Origin: Vulcanimicrobiota bacterium
GTDB taxonomy: Bacteria > Vulcanimicrobiota > Vulcanimicrobiia > Eremiobacterales > Eremiobacteraceae
Length of the DNA: 64,000 nt
NCBI GenBank assembly: GCA_013290125.1
Contig: JABCYQ010000013.1
Coordinates: 1 to 64,000 of the forward strand
Direction of reading: 5' to 3'
Under the pieces are notes generated by a model. It searched no databases and had not been told where the DNA came from. It worked only from the letters and a program-made list of their open reading frames with translations. Positions within the stretch are counted from its first letter, which is position 1. Every line of letters starts with the position of its first letter. A program made the translations under genes and the position numbers. This document shows, one piece after another, positions 7,901 through 15,479 of the stretch.

Positions 7901-9367
7901 ATGACTTATATGAAGAACGTCAATTCCGTTGTGGTCGCGACGTGCGTGATAGCCGCGGCATTTCTCGCCGCGTGCGGCGGTGGTGGGGGCAACGGATCTG
8001 CTCTCCCCGGTGTGCAAGCCGGGCCGTCACCACGGCCTGGGCCGAGCGCTAGCGCGACGCCGAAGCCGACGAGCAGCCCGAGCGCGAAGCCGAGCCCATC
8101 GCCCACTGTCGCTTCCCAACAGTCGCCGCCGCCCCCAAGCCGGTACATGCAAGATACGTGGTACGGTATCCATGCCATGCAGGTCTTCGACGAAGTGAAC
8201 TATGGACCGGTCCACAACATGATCACGCAAGGGCAAGCAGTTGCGGACGGCTATCGCTATGCCGTCGTTTGGGGACCCAGATCGGGGACCGCCGGCGCAT
8301 GGCACACCACCAATGCGGCTCTGGTCACGGCCTACTACCTGCCGTTCGACACCGATCTATCCGTCGGGGATTTCGGGAATCTCGGCCACGAGATCGATTG
8401 GTGGCAGACCAACCATCCTTCCTGGGTCGTCTACAATTGCCACAGAGACGGCGCGCAGACCGAGACGCCGGCCACCGCTTCAGAATTGTCAAACGTCGTT
8501 TTGGATTTTTCCAACCCGCAGGTCGTCAGGTATCAAGTGCAATTGGGCGGAGCCTATGCCGAAGCCAACGCCTACGACGCGCTGGCGTACGATATCGTGA
8601 CATTGAAGAACAACACGGTGCTTCAGAACGGCGACTACGGCTGCGGCGTCTATCGTGGTCCGGGCCTCACGAATTTCCACCGCCTTTTCAGCGGGCAGGC
8701 CGGCGATCCCGCGTGGTCGAGCGCCGTGGCTGCGTGGGCCGCGCAGTCGCACGCATATTTGCACGCACTGCCGAAACCGCTCTGGCTGATCGCGAATAAC
8801 GTACCGCAGGATATGCAATTTGGAGATCCGCGCGAGACCGCGCTGCTCGCCAACGTCGACATCGTCTTAGATGAAGCGGGATTCTCGCAATACGGCAACT
8901 ATGTCGATGATGCGGCACTGACGAATATCGCGCAATGGGCTGAGTACATCCAAAGTCAGGGCGAAGGATTTCTCGTCGTGGACAATTGGGCTGGGTCGTC
9001 GCAATCGCCGACTTCCGCTCAGGTCGGTTATTCGATGGCGACGTATCTCTTGGTGAAAGAGGCGGCCGCAGGGTTGTTCGTCGCCGCGAAAGACCCCTAT
9101 GGCGCCGAGCGTTGGCAGCAGTCGTATCAGGCGCTGATCGGTGCGCCATGTGCTCCGATGACCGTCACGGGCTCGAGCGTGTTCACGCGACGCTATTCTT
9201 CGGGTTTCGCCGCGGTGAACAACGATCCGGCATCCTCCGCTTCGATCGCGTTGCCACGTAACGAGACGTATGTGGACGTGCAGACGGGTCGCCTCGTGCC
9301 GAATCCGCTCATGGCGTTGCCCCGTCACGGATACGTACTGCAGAGCATCTTCGCAGGATGCCGCTAA
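7901..9367 (+). CDS. Lipoprotein, putative glycoside-hydrolase-like (TIM-barrel, GHL15-type)
   Basis: A lipoprotein signal peptide with lipobox LAAC (Cys near residue 25) is followed by a low-complexity linker (residues about 30-75) rich in Pro, Ser, Ala and Lys. The remaining 400 residues recall the hypothetical glycosyl hydrolase family 15 (PF14885). They contain NAYDALAYDIVT, then PKPLWLIANNVPQD, then VDIVLDEAGFS with a Asp-Glu pair, then YLLVKEAAAGLFVA, and end in a small beta domain. These placements match barrel strands carrying acidic residues, but the assignment is by resemblance only. ATG at 7901 or 7910 could start it. It stands alone between truB and ribF. Confidence 0.7.
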   Translation: MTYMKNVNSVVVATCVIAAAFLAACGGGGGNGSALPGVQAGPSPRPGPSASATPKPTSSPSAKPSPSPTVASQQSPPPPSRYMQDTWYGIHAMQVFDEVNYGPVHNMITQGQAVADGYRYAVVWGPRSGTAGAWHTTNAALVTAYYLPFDTDLSVGDFGNLGHEIDWWQTNHPSWVVYNCHRDGAQTETPATASELSNVVLDFSNPQVVRYQVQLGGAYAEANAYDALAYDIVTLKNNTVLQNGDYGCGVYRGPGLTNFHRLFSGQAGDPAWSSAVAAWAAQSHAYLHALPKPLWLIANNVPQDMQFGDPRETALLANVDIVLDEAGFSQYGNYVDDAALTNIAQWAEYIQSQGEGFLVVDNWAGSSQSPTSAQVGYSMATYLLVKEAAAGLFVAAKDPYGAERWQQSYQALIGAPCAPMTVTGSSVFTRRYSSGFAAVNNDPASSASIALPRNETYVDVQTGRLVPNPLMALPRHGYVLQSIFAGCR

Positions 9368-9415
9368 GCCGCGCAATAGGGCGCGGCCGCACGAGTCCAG
9401 AATCCCGCGCCGGGC

Positions 9416-10333
9416 ATGGTTATAGTCCGGAATATCGCAGCGCACAGCGCCGACGTCGACCTCGTTCTGACGATCGGCGTTTTCGACGGCGTGCATATCG
9501 GTCACCGCGCGGTGCTTCGCGAGCTGTTCGCGCGTCGCAAGCCGGGGGCTGCGGTAGGCGTTTTGACGTTCGACCACCATCCGCAGGAGTTCTTGCACCC
9601 GGGCCATGCACCGTGGTTGCTGACAACCGCTGAAGAGAAGATCAATCTGCTCGATGCCTGTGGGATCGATGTTCTGTTCTTGATCCCATTCGACGAGCAC
9701 GTCCAGTCGATGCCGGCGGAGATATTCTTGCGCGACGTGCTGCTGTCGCGTTTGCGCACCAAACTGCTCGTGGTCGGTGAGAATTGGCGTTTCGGGCGGA
9801 ATCGCACGGGCGACTGTGCACTTGCGCGGCGCGAATTCGAAACGGCGGGGTCCGTGTTCGAGGCGGCGCCGCTCTTAGAGGAAGACGGCGAAAAAGTCTC
9901 GAGCTCGCGCATCCGCGGGCTGATCGAACAGCGGCGCTTCGACGTTGCCGACCGTCTGCTCGGTTCGCCTTTCACGCTGCGCGGTTCGGTAAGGCTCGGC
10001 GACGGGCAAGGTCACGTGCTCGGATTTCCCACCGTCAATCTCAATATCTCATATGGAAAACTCGTGCCGCCGGCCGGCGTCTATGCAGCGACCGCGCACC
10101 ACGAGGGCAGCGACTATCGTGCGGCGGTCAGCATCGGGGACAAGCCGACGTTCGGAGGTTCCGAAAGCGTGGTCGAAGTCCACCTTTTGGATTTTGATCG
10201 TAGCATCTATGGCGACTGCGTCGCAATCCGCGACTGGCGCTTCTTGCGCGAGCAGCGCTGGTTTGCGACGAAGGTTGAACTGGCTGAGGCTATCCGCGCC
10301 GACGTAAAAGCAGTTCGCGGATCTCACTCGTAG
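9416..10333 (+). CDS. ribF: Bifunctional riboflavin kinase / FAD synthetase
   Basis: RibF phosphorylates riboflavin to FMN and adenylylates FMN to FAD. The N-terminal nucleotidyltransferase domain has GVFDGVHIGH (residues 21-30) with the HxGH ATP-binding motif, TFDHHPQEFL, VGENWRFGRNRTGD and the SSSRIR loop. The C-terminal flavokinase domain (residues about 185-305) has LRGSVRLGDGQGHVLGFPTVN, PPAGVYAA and VEVHLLDFD. Length 305 aa is typical. No strong ribosome-binding site precedes ATG 9416. It is usually the last gene of the truB cluster and here is detached from it by the lipoprotein gene. Confidence 0.96.
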   Translation: MVIVRNIAAHSADVDLVLTIGVFDGVHIGHRAVLRELFARRKPGAAVGVLTFDHHPQEFLHPGHAPWLLTTAEEKINLLDACGIDVLFLIPFDEHVQSMPAEIFLRDVLLSRLRTKLLVVGENWRFGRNRTGDCALARREFETAGSVFEAAPLLEEDGEKVSSSRIRGLIEQRRFDVADRLLGSPFTLRGSVRLGDGQGHVLGFPTVNLNISYGKLVPPAGVYAATAHHEGSDYRAAVSIGDKPTFGGSESVVEVHLLDFDRSIYGDCVAIRDWRFLREQRWFATKVELAEAIRADVKAVRGSHS

Positions 10334-10398
10334 CGGCCGGCATGCAGGCGCAGACGGCGAACGAGTGAAATCTATCGCACGAGGGGTTCAATAGCCGG

Positions 10399-11388
10399 AT
10401 GAAAATCCATAATCGCGGCGCTCGAGTCATATTCTGCGCGATTGTGATTGCAGTCGTTTTAAGGGTGCCCGCCGCTGCGCAGATCGTGACGATCCCCGTC
10501 TGGCATACGTCATTCGTCTACAACTCGACGACCTATCCGGTCGAGCTCATCGGGGCAGACCCCAGCCTCGGTGCCACGACGGTCATCGCAAACGAGATCG
10601 TACCGATGCGCTTTGTCTTCTCGGACGGAAAAGTGCTCGACGGAAGCTCGGAGACGACCGCGTTGATCTCGTCGCCCATATTCGCAAGCGCTCCGTTTGC
10701 AAGCGGCACGACCCAGTACGGTGACGCGGTGTTGCGCGCCGAGTTCTGGCAATCGGCGCAATCCTCGAGCTACCACGTCCTGCTCGCAGCACCAGTCATC
10801 GAACCCACGTACTCGCTGCAAGTCCCCGCGGCCGATGGCTCCACGAGCACGGGCCCGCGCGGACAGATCAGGGGCGTGCTGGATTTCGATTGGTTCGTCA
10901 AATCGGAAGAACCGATGATCATCTCCCAACTTGGCATTTCGCCGACGACGCTCACGATTTTTCTGACGAAGAACATCCGGCTTCAAGACGGCGGCTCATC
11001 CTTCGGCGGCGAGCACTTCTCGTTCGACGTGCGTCTGGGTGCTGAGCGCGACCGCTACACGACTGTTTGGGCAGGCGCATCGCCGGGCGTCGTGGACTCG
11101 ATGTCGCACGAGATCAACGAATGGGCGCACGATCCTTTCAACGAGAATGCGGTGCCTCCGTGGTTCACGCCCGGCACCACGGGCTGCAACAAACATCTCG
11201 AGGACGCCGATCCGCTCGTCGGTACGCTGTTCAAGATAAACGGTTATGAGCTGCAAGATGTCGCGTACGTCGATTGGTTTGCGCGCGAGGTTCCGTCCGT
11301 CGCGCTTGGCGGCAACTACGACGTGCTCGGCAGGTTCGCGGCACCCGCATCCGATTGTCAGTTCGCGCCGCGCAGACGCTACAGATGA
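10399..11388 (+). CDS. Secreted zincin-like protein with SHExxE core, unknown function
   Basis: A signal peptide (residues 1-27, ending PAAAQ) leads a 300-residue exported protein. The notable core is DSMSHEINEWAHDPFNEN followed by GCNKHLEDADPL: a His-Glu-x-x-Glu arrangement in a helix and an acidic downstream segment. I have seen the same order (SHE..EW..DPF then E..DPL) in uncharacterised secreted proteins of Acidobacteria and Chloroflexi. It could be a metallopeptidase-like fold, but with Glu rather than a second His in the motif, catalysis is unproven. A second protein with the same core is at 12658-13560. Confidence 0.65.
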   Translation: MKIHNRGARVIFCAIVIAVVLRVPAAAQIVTIPVWHTSFVYNSTTYPVELIGADPSLGATTVIANEIVPMRFVFSDGKVLDGSSETTALISSPIFASAPFASGTTQYGDAVLRAEFWQSAQSSSYHVLLAAPVIEPTYSLQVPAADGSTSTGPRGQIRGVLDFDWFVKSEEPMIISQLGISPTTLTIFLTKNIRLQDGGSSFGGEHFSFDVRLGAERDRYTTVWAGASPGVVDSMSHEINEWAHDPFNENAVPPWFTPGTTGCNKHLEDADPLVGTLFKINGYELQDVAYVDWFAREVPSVALGGNYDVLGRFAAPASDCQFAPRRRYR

Positions 11389-11399
11389 CTGAGTAGCGA

Positions 11400-11448
11400 C
11401 TGAAAGGCCGACTTTATCACTGAAGGGGCCGACTTTATGTCGGCCCAG
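11400..11448. repeat. Family A repeat, one half plus a truncated copy
   Basis: A broken half, CTGAAAGGCCGACTTTATCA, is directly followed by an intact half, CTGAAGGGGCCGACTTTATG plus TCGGCCC. The second inverted half is missing. The arrangement looks like a tandem insertion or a recombination product of two copies. It lies between the 10399 gene and the cyanophycinase-like gene. Confidence 0.8.
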
Positions 11449-11491
11449 CTATGCTCCGACAATGAAGTTCCGAGCGAGCCGAGGACGATAA

Positions 11492-12565
11492 TTGCGACTA
11501 ATATGCCTAGGTGCCGCTGTGATCCTCATGATGACGGCATCGCCGGCCTTCGGTGCGATGACGACGTGCCACGCGACATTTTATCACTCCGTTGGCACTA
11601 CCGAAACCGAAGCGATCCAACCTCACGGGCCCGGACTCGTGCTCATGGGCGGCGGTACCGACGTGGACGAGGCGTTTCGGTGGATCGCGACGACGGTCGC
11701 TGGGTCGCGGTTACGTGACGCCGGTGACCTCGTCGTCCTGCGCGCGAGCGGCGACAACGACTATGACGACTACATCCACGGGCTTGGCGCATTCCATTCC
11801 GTGCGCACGATCTTGCTGCCGCCTTGTGCTTCGGCCGTCGACATCGCTCGAGCGGCCGCCCTCGTATCTCACGTGCAATCGGTGTTCTTCGCCGGCGGCG
11901 ATCAGGCCGAGTACGTCATCTGGAAGGGAACGCCGCTCGCGGCGGCCGTCCAACGGGTCTACGATCGTGGCGGTGTCGTCGGCGGAACAAGCGCCGGCCT
12001 TGCGATCTTGGGTACGTATGTGTTCGATGCCGTTGCGGGCGATCGTACGCACGACGTCCACACACCCGATGCTGTGGCCGATCCGTTCGAGCAGGCGATC
12101 AGTTTCACCGAAGGTTTCTTCGATTTTCCGCCGCTGCGCGGCGTGATCAGCGATACGCACTTTCGCGTGCGCGATCGATTCGGCCGGCTCGCGGCGTTCA
12201 TGGCGCGCTTAGATGCGCTGCACGGAGCCGGAAACGTTCGCGCGATCGCGATGGATGCGCGGTCGGCGCTCGTCGTCGGTCGCGACGGCGTCGGAAAATT
12301 ACTATTACAAGGCACGGGCGGCCGCGCGCTCTTCGTCCGTAGTGGAAGACCGGTACGTTTGGAACGCGGGCGCCCGCTGATCGTGCGTGGTCTCGATGTG
12401 GTGTTGGTCGATCGCGCCGGCCAACGTTTCGACGTGCGACGTTGGTGCGGAGACGGTTCTGAGTATAGCGTCGATGTGGATGGCGAACGCTCGAAGATGT
12501 ACTCGCCGTCCGATCCCTACGTCGCGCCGCCCGGCGCGCATCCAGCTACCCCTTGCGCGCACTGA
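11492..12565 (+). CDS. Cyanophycinase-like serine peptidase (S51 family), exported
   Basis: S51 peptidases include cyanophycinase, which cleaves the Asp-Arg polymer cyanophycin, and dipeptidase E. Signature features are FFAGGDQAEY, then the nucleophile elbow GGTSAGLAILG, then SDTHFRVRDRFGRL carrying the conserved His. An N-terminal signal peptide (RLICLGAAVILMMTASPAFGA) indicates export. Start is TTG at 11492 with a GAGG sequence about eight bases upstream. No cyanophycin synthetase lies in the window, so the substrate may be another peptide. The C-terminal 60 residues form an extra domain of unknown role. Confidence 0.8.
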   Translation: MRLICLGAAVILMMTASPAFGAMTTCHATFYHSVGTTETEAIQPHGPGLVLMGGGTDVDEAFRWIATTVAGSRLRDAGDLVVLRASGDNDYDDYIHGLGAFHSVRTILLPPCASAVDIARAAALVSHVQSVFFAGGDQAEYVIWKGTPLAAAVQRVYDRGGVVGGTSAGLAILGTYVFDAVAGDRTHDVHTPDAVADPFEQAISFTEGFFDFPPLRGVISDTHFRVRDRFGRLAAFMARLDALHGAGNVRAIAMDARSALVVGRDGVGKLLLQGTGGRALFVRSGRPVRLERGRPLIVRGLDVVLVDRAGQRFDVRRWCGDGSEYSVDVDGERSKMYSPSDPYVAPPGAHPATPCAH

Positions 12566-12641
12566 AGGGATCGACTGGATGGGCCGACTTTATGTCGGCC
12601 CATCCAACATCGCGTGGGCCGGCATAAAGCCGGCCCCTTCA
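12562..12641. repeat. Family A double-hairpin repeat between convergent genes
   Basis: The copy contains GGATGGGCCGACTTTATG, then TCGGCCCATCC, then the inverted half GGGCCGGCATAAAGCCGGCCCC. The first arm has been altered (CTGAAGGGATCGACTGGAT) so that the first hairpin has a longer GGATGGGCCGAC/GTCGGCCCATCC stem. Compensating changes on both arms suggest the hairpin itself is maintained. It lies at the 3' ends of two converging genes. Confidence 0.85.
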
Positions 12642-12657
12642 CGAAGGTCGTTTCGGA

Positions 12658-13560
12658 TCACAGGTTTGGTTGGCAGCCGTCCAGTGCTTGCGAGAAATCC
12701 TCTTGCAAGAAGTACGGATCGCCATGGATCACCATGTTCGCTCCGGTCTGACTATAGGGCACGCCGAAGCTGAAGATGCAGATGTCGCCGATCTCGCCGC
12801 CGATGCCGTACCAAGCGTTGAGCAGCGGATCGGTGACCATCTCCATCTGCTCATGCGAAACGCTTATGATCGAGCCGTCAGCGTCGACGTCGTTGTTCGG
12901 CGTGATGCCATACGGCGGATCGCAGCCGTTTTCGAAGCCCACATATGGGGTGAACTCGTAGACGACCGGTCTGTTGCTGTTGTGCTTGTAGTTGTAGGCG
13001 CTATGATACGCGCAGTACCCAGGTGCGGGCACGGCGTTCTTGGCGGTGAAGATATGGTATTGAACACGGACGCCCGTCGGCCAGCCGTTGCTCGCGATCG
13101 CTTTTGAGATCTCCGTTTGCAGGTCGGCGTCCGTCGGACCGCCCGCCGGGTAGGGCGTCGTATCCACGATCGAAGCGACAAACGTGGAGACGTTTTGCAC
13201 CTGGCCGTTGGATCCCGAGTAGGTCGTGGCCATGCCGTAGATCGGACTGCCGCCCACGTCCTTCAGGAAGCGGTTGATGAGAGTCTTATAGCGCGGGCTC
13301 ATGAATGTTCCGGCCGGCTGCCAATAGATCGAATACGTGGCCGTGGTGGTCTGCACCGGACCGCCGTGAAACACGACGCCGAATGCGGGCAGTCCGTTCG
13401 GGCCGGCGAACAGCGGCCCATGTTGGATAAGCGGACCGTCGTAGTGGATCGGAAAGTCGCGGCCCAACTGCGCATGCTGCGATTTGAAACCGGCCGAGGC
13501 GTGGATTGGGAGCGAGACGAGCAAACACCCGGCGATGATGCCGGCGACGATGGATCTCAA
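12658..13560 (-). CDS. Secreted protein with SHExxE core, unknown function
   Basis: A signal peptide (residues 1-24, ending HASAG) precedes a 275-residue exported protein. Residues about 225-265 read SVSHEQMEMVTDPLLNAWYG then GGEIGDICIF, a pattern shared with uncharacterised extracellular proteins in which a His-Glu-x-x-Glu helix and a later Glu/Asp could bind metal. The N-terminal half has YSIYWQPAGTF, NRFLKDVGGSPIYG and a Cys-containing CAYHS. It is related in core motif, though not in overall sequence, to the product of 10399-11388. Distant resemblance to the EXORDIUM/Phi-1 family is possible but unproven. Confidence 0.65.
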   Translation of the reverse strand: MRSIVAGIIAGCLLVSLPIHASAGFKSQHAQLGRDFPIHYDGPLIQHGPLFAGPNGLPAFGVVFHGGPVQTTTATYSIYWQPAGTFMSPRYKTLINRFLKDVGGSPIYGMATTYSGSNGQVQNVSTFVASIVDTTPYPAGGPTDADLQTEISKAIASNGWPTGVRVQYHIFTAKNAVPAPGYCAYHSAYNYKHNSNRPVVYEFTPYVGFENGCDPPYGITPNNDVDADGSIISVSHEQMEMVTDPLLNAWYGIGGEIGDICIFSFGVPYSQTGANMVIHGDPYFLQEDFSQALDGCQPNL

Positions 13561-13661
13561 AGCGGATTCCCCTCATTGGCAGCGCGTTTCGCGCGTAGAT
13601 TGACTATCCGCCAATCGTCGCGAATGTCGAGGCGGCTGTCAAGAGACTCGCGTCCTGGGCC

Positions 13662-14111
13662 TCACGTCGTGCTTTGCGGACGGACCAGGTCTTCCAGGAA
13701 ATCTAAAGCGTTGAATTCCGTGCCGTACGGAGTGGCGCCGTTTTCATCCGCAGTCAGCAAAACGACGTCGTCGGATTGCAGGTGCGCCGGATTCGCCGAA
13801 AAGCGCTTGCCGAGACCGCAGCCGCTTACGGCGAAGAACTCGGAGTCCGAGCCGATGCGGATCGTGACGATAGTTTCGCCCGCGCGCAATTGCAGGCGCT
13901 CGGGAGTTTGTTCTGATGGTCTAGCGGTGCAGCGCACGGCGGAATAGCGCGGATCGGCTGCGATCGCGGACTTGAGCCGCACGTTCAACGCGGCAAGTGT
14001 ATGTCGGCGCGAGAGAAAGTCGCGCGCGGCGTTGTGGTCCGTGCTCGTCTCACCGGCTTTGCCTGCTCGCAGACGGTCGGCCATGCGGACGATGAAGTTC
14101 TTGCCGGGCAT
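13662..14111 (-). CDS. Hypothetical protein, 149 aa
   Basis: No family recognised and no signal peptide. The N-terminal third is basic (MADRLRAGKAG, RDFLSRRHTLAALNVRLKSA) and the remainder looks like a small alpha/beta cytoplasmic domain ending SDDVVLLTADENGATPYG and FLEDLVRPQ. Codon use matches its neighbours. A family B palindrome begins 15 bases upstream of the ATG, so the ribosome-binding region is squeezed between the repeat and the start. Confidence 0.6.
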   Translation of the reverse strand: MPGKNFIVRMADRLRAGKAGETSTDHNAARDFLSRRHTLAALNVRLKSAIAADPRYSAVRCTARPSEQTPERLQLRAGETIVTIRIGSDSEFFAVSGCGLGKRFSANPAHLQSDDVVLLTADENGATPYGTEFNALDFLEDLVRPQSTT

Positions 14112-14125
14112 GTGGCATCGTTACG

Positions 14126-14146
14126 GGGCAAGCGATGCTTGCCCTA
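14126..14146. repeat. Family B palindromic repeat upstream of the 149-aa gene
   Basis: GGGCAAGCGATGCTTGCCCTA with perfectly complementary 8-base arms around a GA-TG centre. It stands 15 bases before the start of the minus-strand gene at 14111 and 20 bases from a family A copy, as also happens at 33 kb. Confidence 0.88.
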
Positions 14147-14165
14147 CTCGAACTGAAGAGGCCGA

Positions 14166-14233
14166 CTGAAGGGGCCGACTTCATGTCGGCCCTGGCGAAC
14201 ATCACGTGGGCCGGCGTAAAGCCGGCCCTTCAG
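14166..14233. repeat. Family A double-hairpin repeat
   Basis: CTGAAGGGGCCGACTTCATG and TCGGCCC form the first half; GGGCCGGCGTAAAGCCGGCCC and TTCAG form the inverted second half. A partial extra copy (CTGAAGAGGCCGA) precedes it at 14154. It lies downstream of the DUF3999 gene. Confidence 0.88.
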
Positions 14234-14249
14234 AAAATCCCAGTCGGCT

Positions 14250-15479
14250 TCAGCGCATTGCGCGCAACGCGAGCCACGCCAAAACCACAACGGCGAGAAT
14301 AAGCGCAGCCCACAGTATTCCGGCATGACTTTCCGTCCACGGCCGAGCGACGATCGGCGCGATCGGATTCATCGCATTGCCCAAGCGCCCGAGCAGAGCA
14401 AGCTGCGCGTGCGCGCGCTCGCCAGCCGACGTGGATATCGAAAAGTCGTAGCTCGGAGCGATCGCGCGCACGTTGCCGAAGATAAGCCGATAGTGCACGC
14501 CCGGCTTGGCCCGAAACGAGACGTAGCGCGGGGTAGCAAGCAAGGTCGCGTGTAGCGACTGCAATGGAGCGTCATCGCGGTTGTAGACGATGAGTCGCCA
14601 ATACCTGCCCCGGGCCTCGGGAAAGCTGAACGCGAAGGACGAGCCGCCTTGCGAGTCGCGATAGATCTCATCGTCGTAGACATCGGTCCAATTCACGCCA
14701 TCAGAACTCGCGACGACCGCAACCGCGCGATGAAAGGCCGCATCGCCGACATCGAAACGAACGGCCGAGACGGGAACGCGGGCGTTTGCGAGGTCCACGG
14801 TCAATCGGGTCTGTTTCGCGGGTGCGCTCTGATCTGGCCGGATATCCGCTGCGACCGCAGTCGTCTCCGGCGTCGTGTCGACTGCTTCAGCGATGCGACA
14901 GCCGCTGATTGGAAATACCGTCGCCGGGTCGAGAACGCGGATGCGCAGCCAGCGCGAACGCGTACGCGCAAAACTCACGTCGAGCGATCCCGCGAATCCA
15001 TCGGACGTGAAGCGGAAGATGGGGGCGCGCTGACGGACGATGCGCCAAGTAGATTCGTCGTCGCTCGCGGCGACTTCCACCCAAGTCGAGAATTCGTCGG
15101 CGGTCGTTTCGATCGCGAGAAGATCGTGCATCGCCCCGCCGGCGCCAACGTCGGCGACCGCTTGCGAGTATCTTCCCGCCACAAATCCTTGCTCGCTCAA
15201 TTCGGCGTCCTGCCACGAACGCGCGGACTCCGCGACAGCTTGATCGACGGCGAACGGCTGTTGCGCGCCGCGCGAGTCGATGACGCGCAAATCCGCAAGA
15301 TCGGTCCGGCTCAGACCGTAGATGTCGTTGGGCAGCGCGAACCGGACGAGACCGGGCGCGCGAAGAGTAGGCACCTCGATGGGCCGGGCTTGGCTCCAGT
15401 CCTGCCACGGGGCCGGTTGCTGCACGATCGGCGACGGGGCCGAAATCGAGAGAAGCAGCGCCGCAGCGAGCGAGATCAT
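14250..15479 (-). CDS. DUF3999 family membrane-anchored protein
   Basis: DUF3999 proteins have no known function but are regularly encoded beside DUF2339 membrane proteins. The product (409 aa from ATG at 15479) has a signal peptide ISLAAALLLSISAPSP, then two discoidin-like beta domains (WVEVAASDDESTWRIVRQ, RWLRIRVLD; later VAVVASSDGVNWTDVYDD, GRYWRLIVYN). A single C-terminal membrane helix (GILWAALILAVVVLAWLAL) is followed by basic residues. It should sit on the periplasmic face, anchored at its C-terminus. The start overlaps the stop of the upstream DUF2339 gene as ATGA, so the two are translated together. Longer in-frame extension upstream is the other strand-frame of DUF2339 and is rejected. 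Confidence 0.85.
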   Translation of the reverse strand: MISLAAALLLSISAPSPIVQQPAPWQDWSQARPIEVPTLRAPGLVRFALPNDIYGLSRTDLADLRVIDSRGAQQPFAVDQAVAESARSWQDAELSEQGFVAGRYSQAVADVGAGGAMHDLLAIETTADEFSTWVEVAASDDESTWRIVRQRAPIFRFTSDGFAGSLDVSFARTRSRWLRIRVLDPATVFPISGCRIAEAVDTTPETTAVAADIRPDQSAPAKQTRLTVDLANARVPVSAVRFDVGDAAFHRAVAVVASSDGVNWTDVYDDEIYRDSQGGSSFAFSFPEARGRYWRLIVYNRDDAPLQSLHATLLATPRYVSFRAKPGVHYRLIFGNVRAIAPSYDFSISTSAGERAHAQLALLGRLGNAMNPIAPIVARPWTESHAGILWAALILAVVVLAWLALRAMR

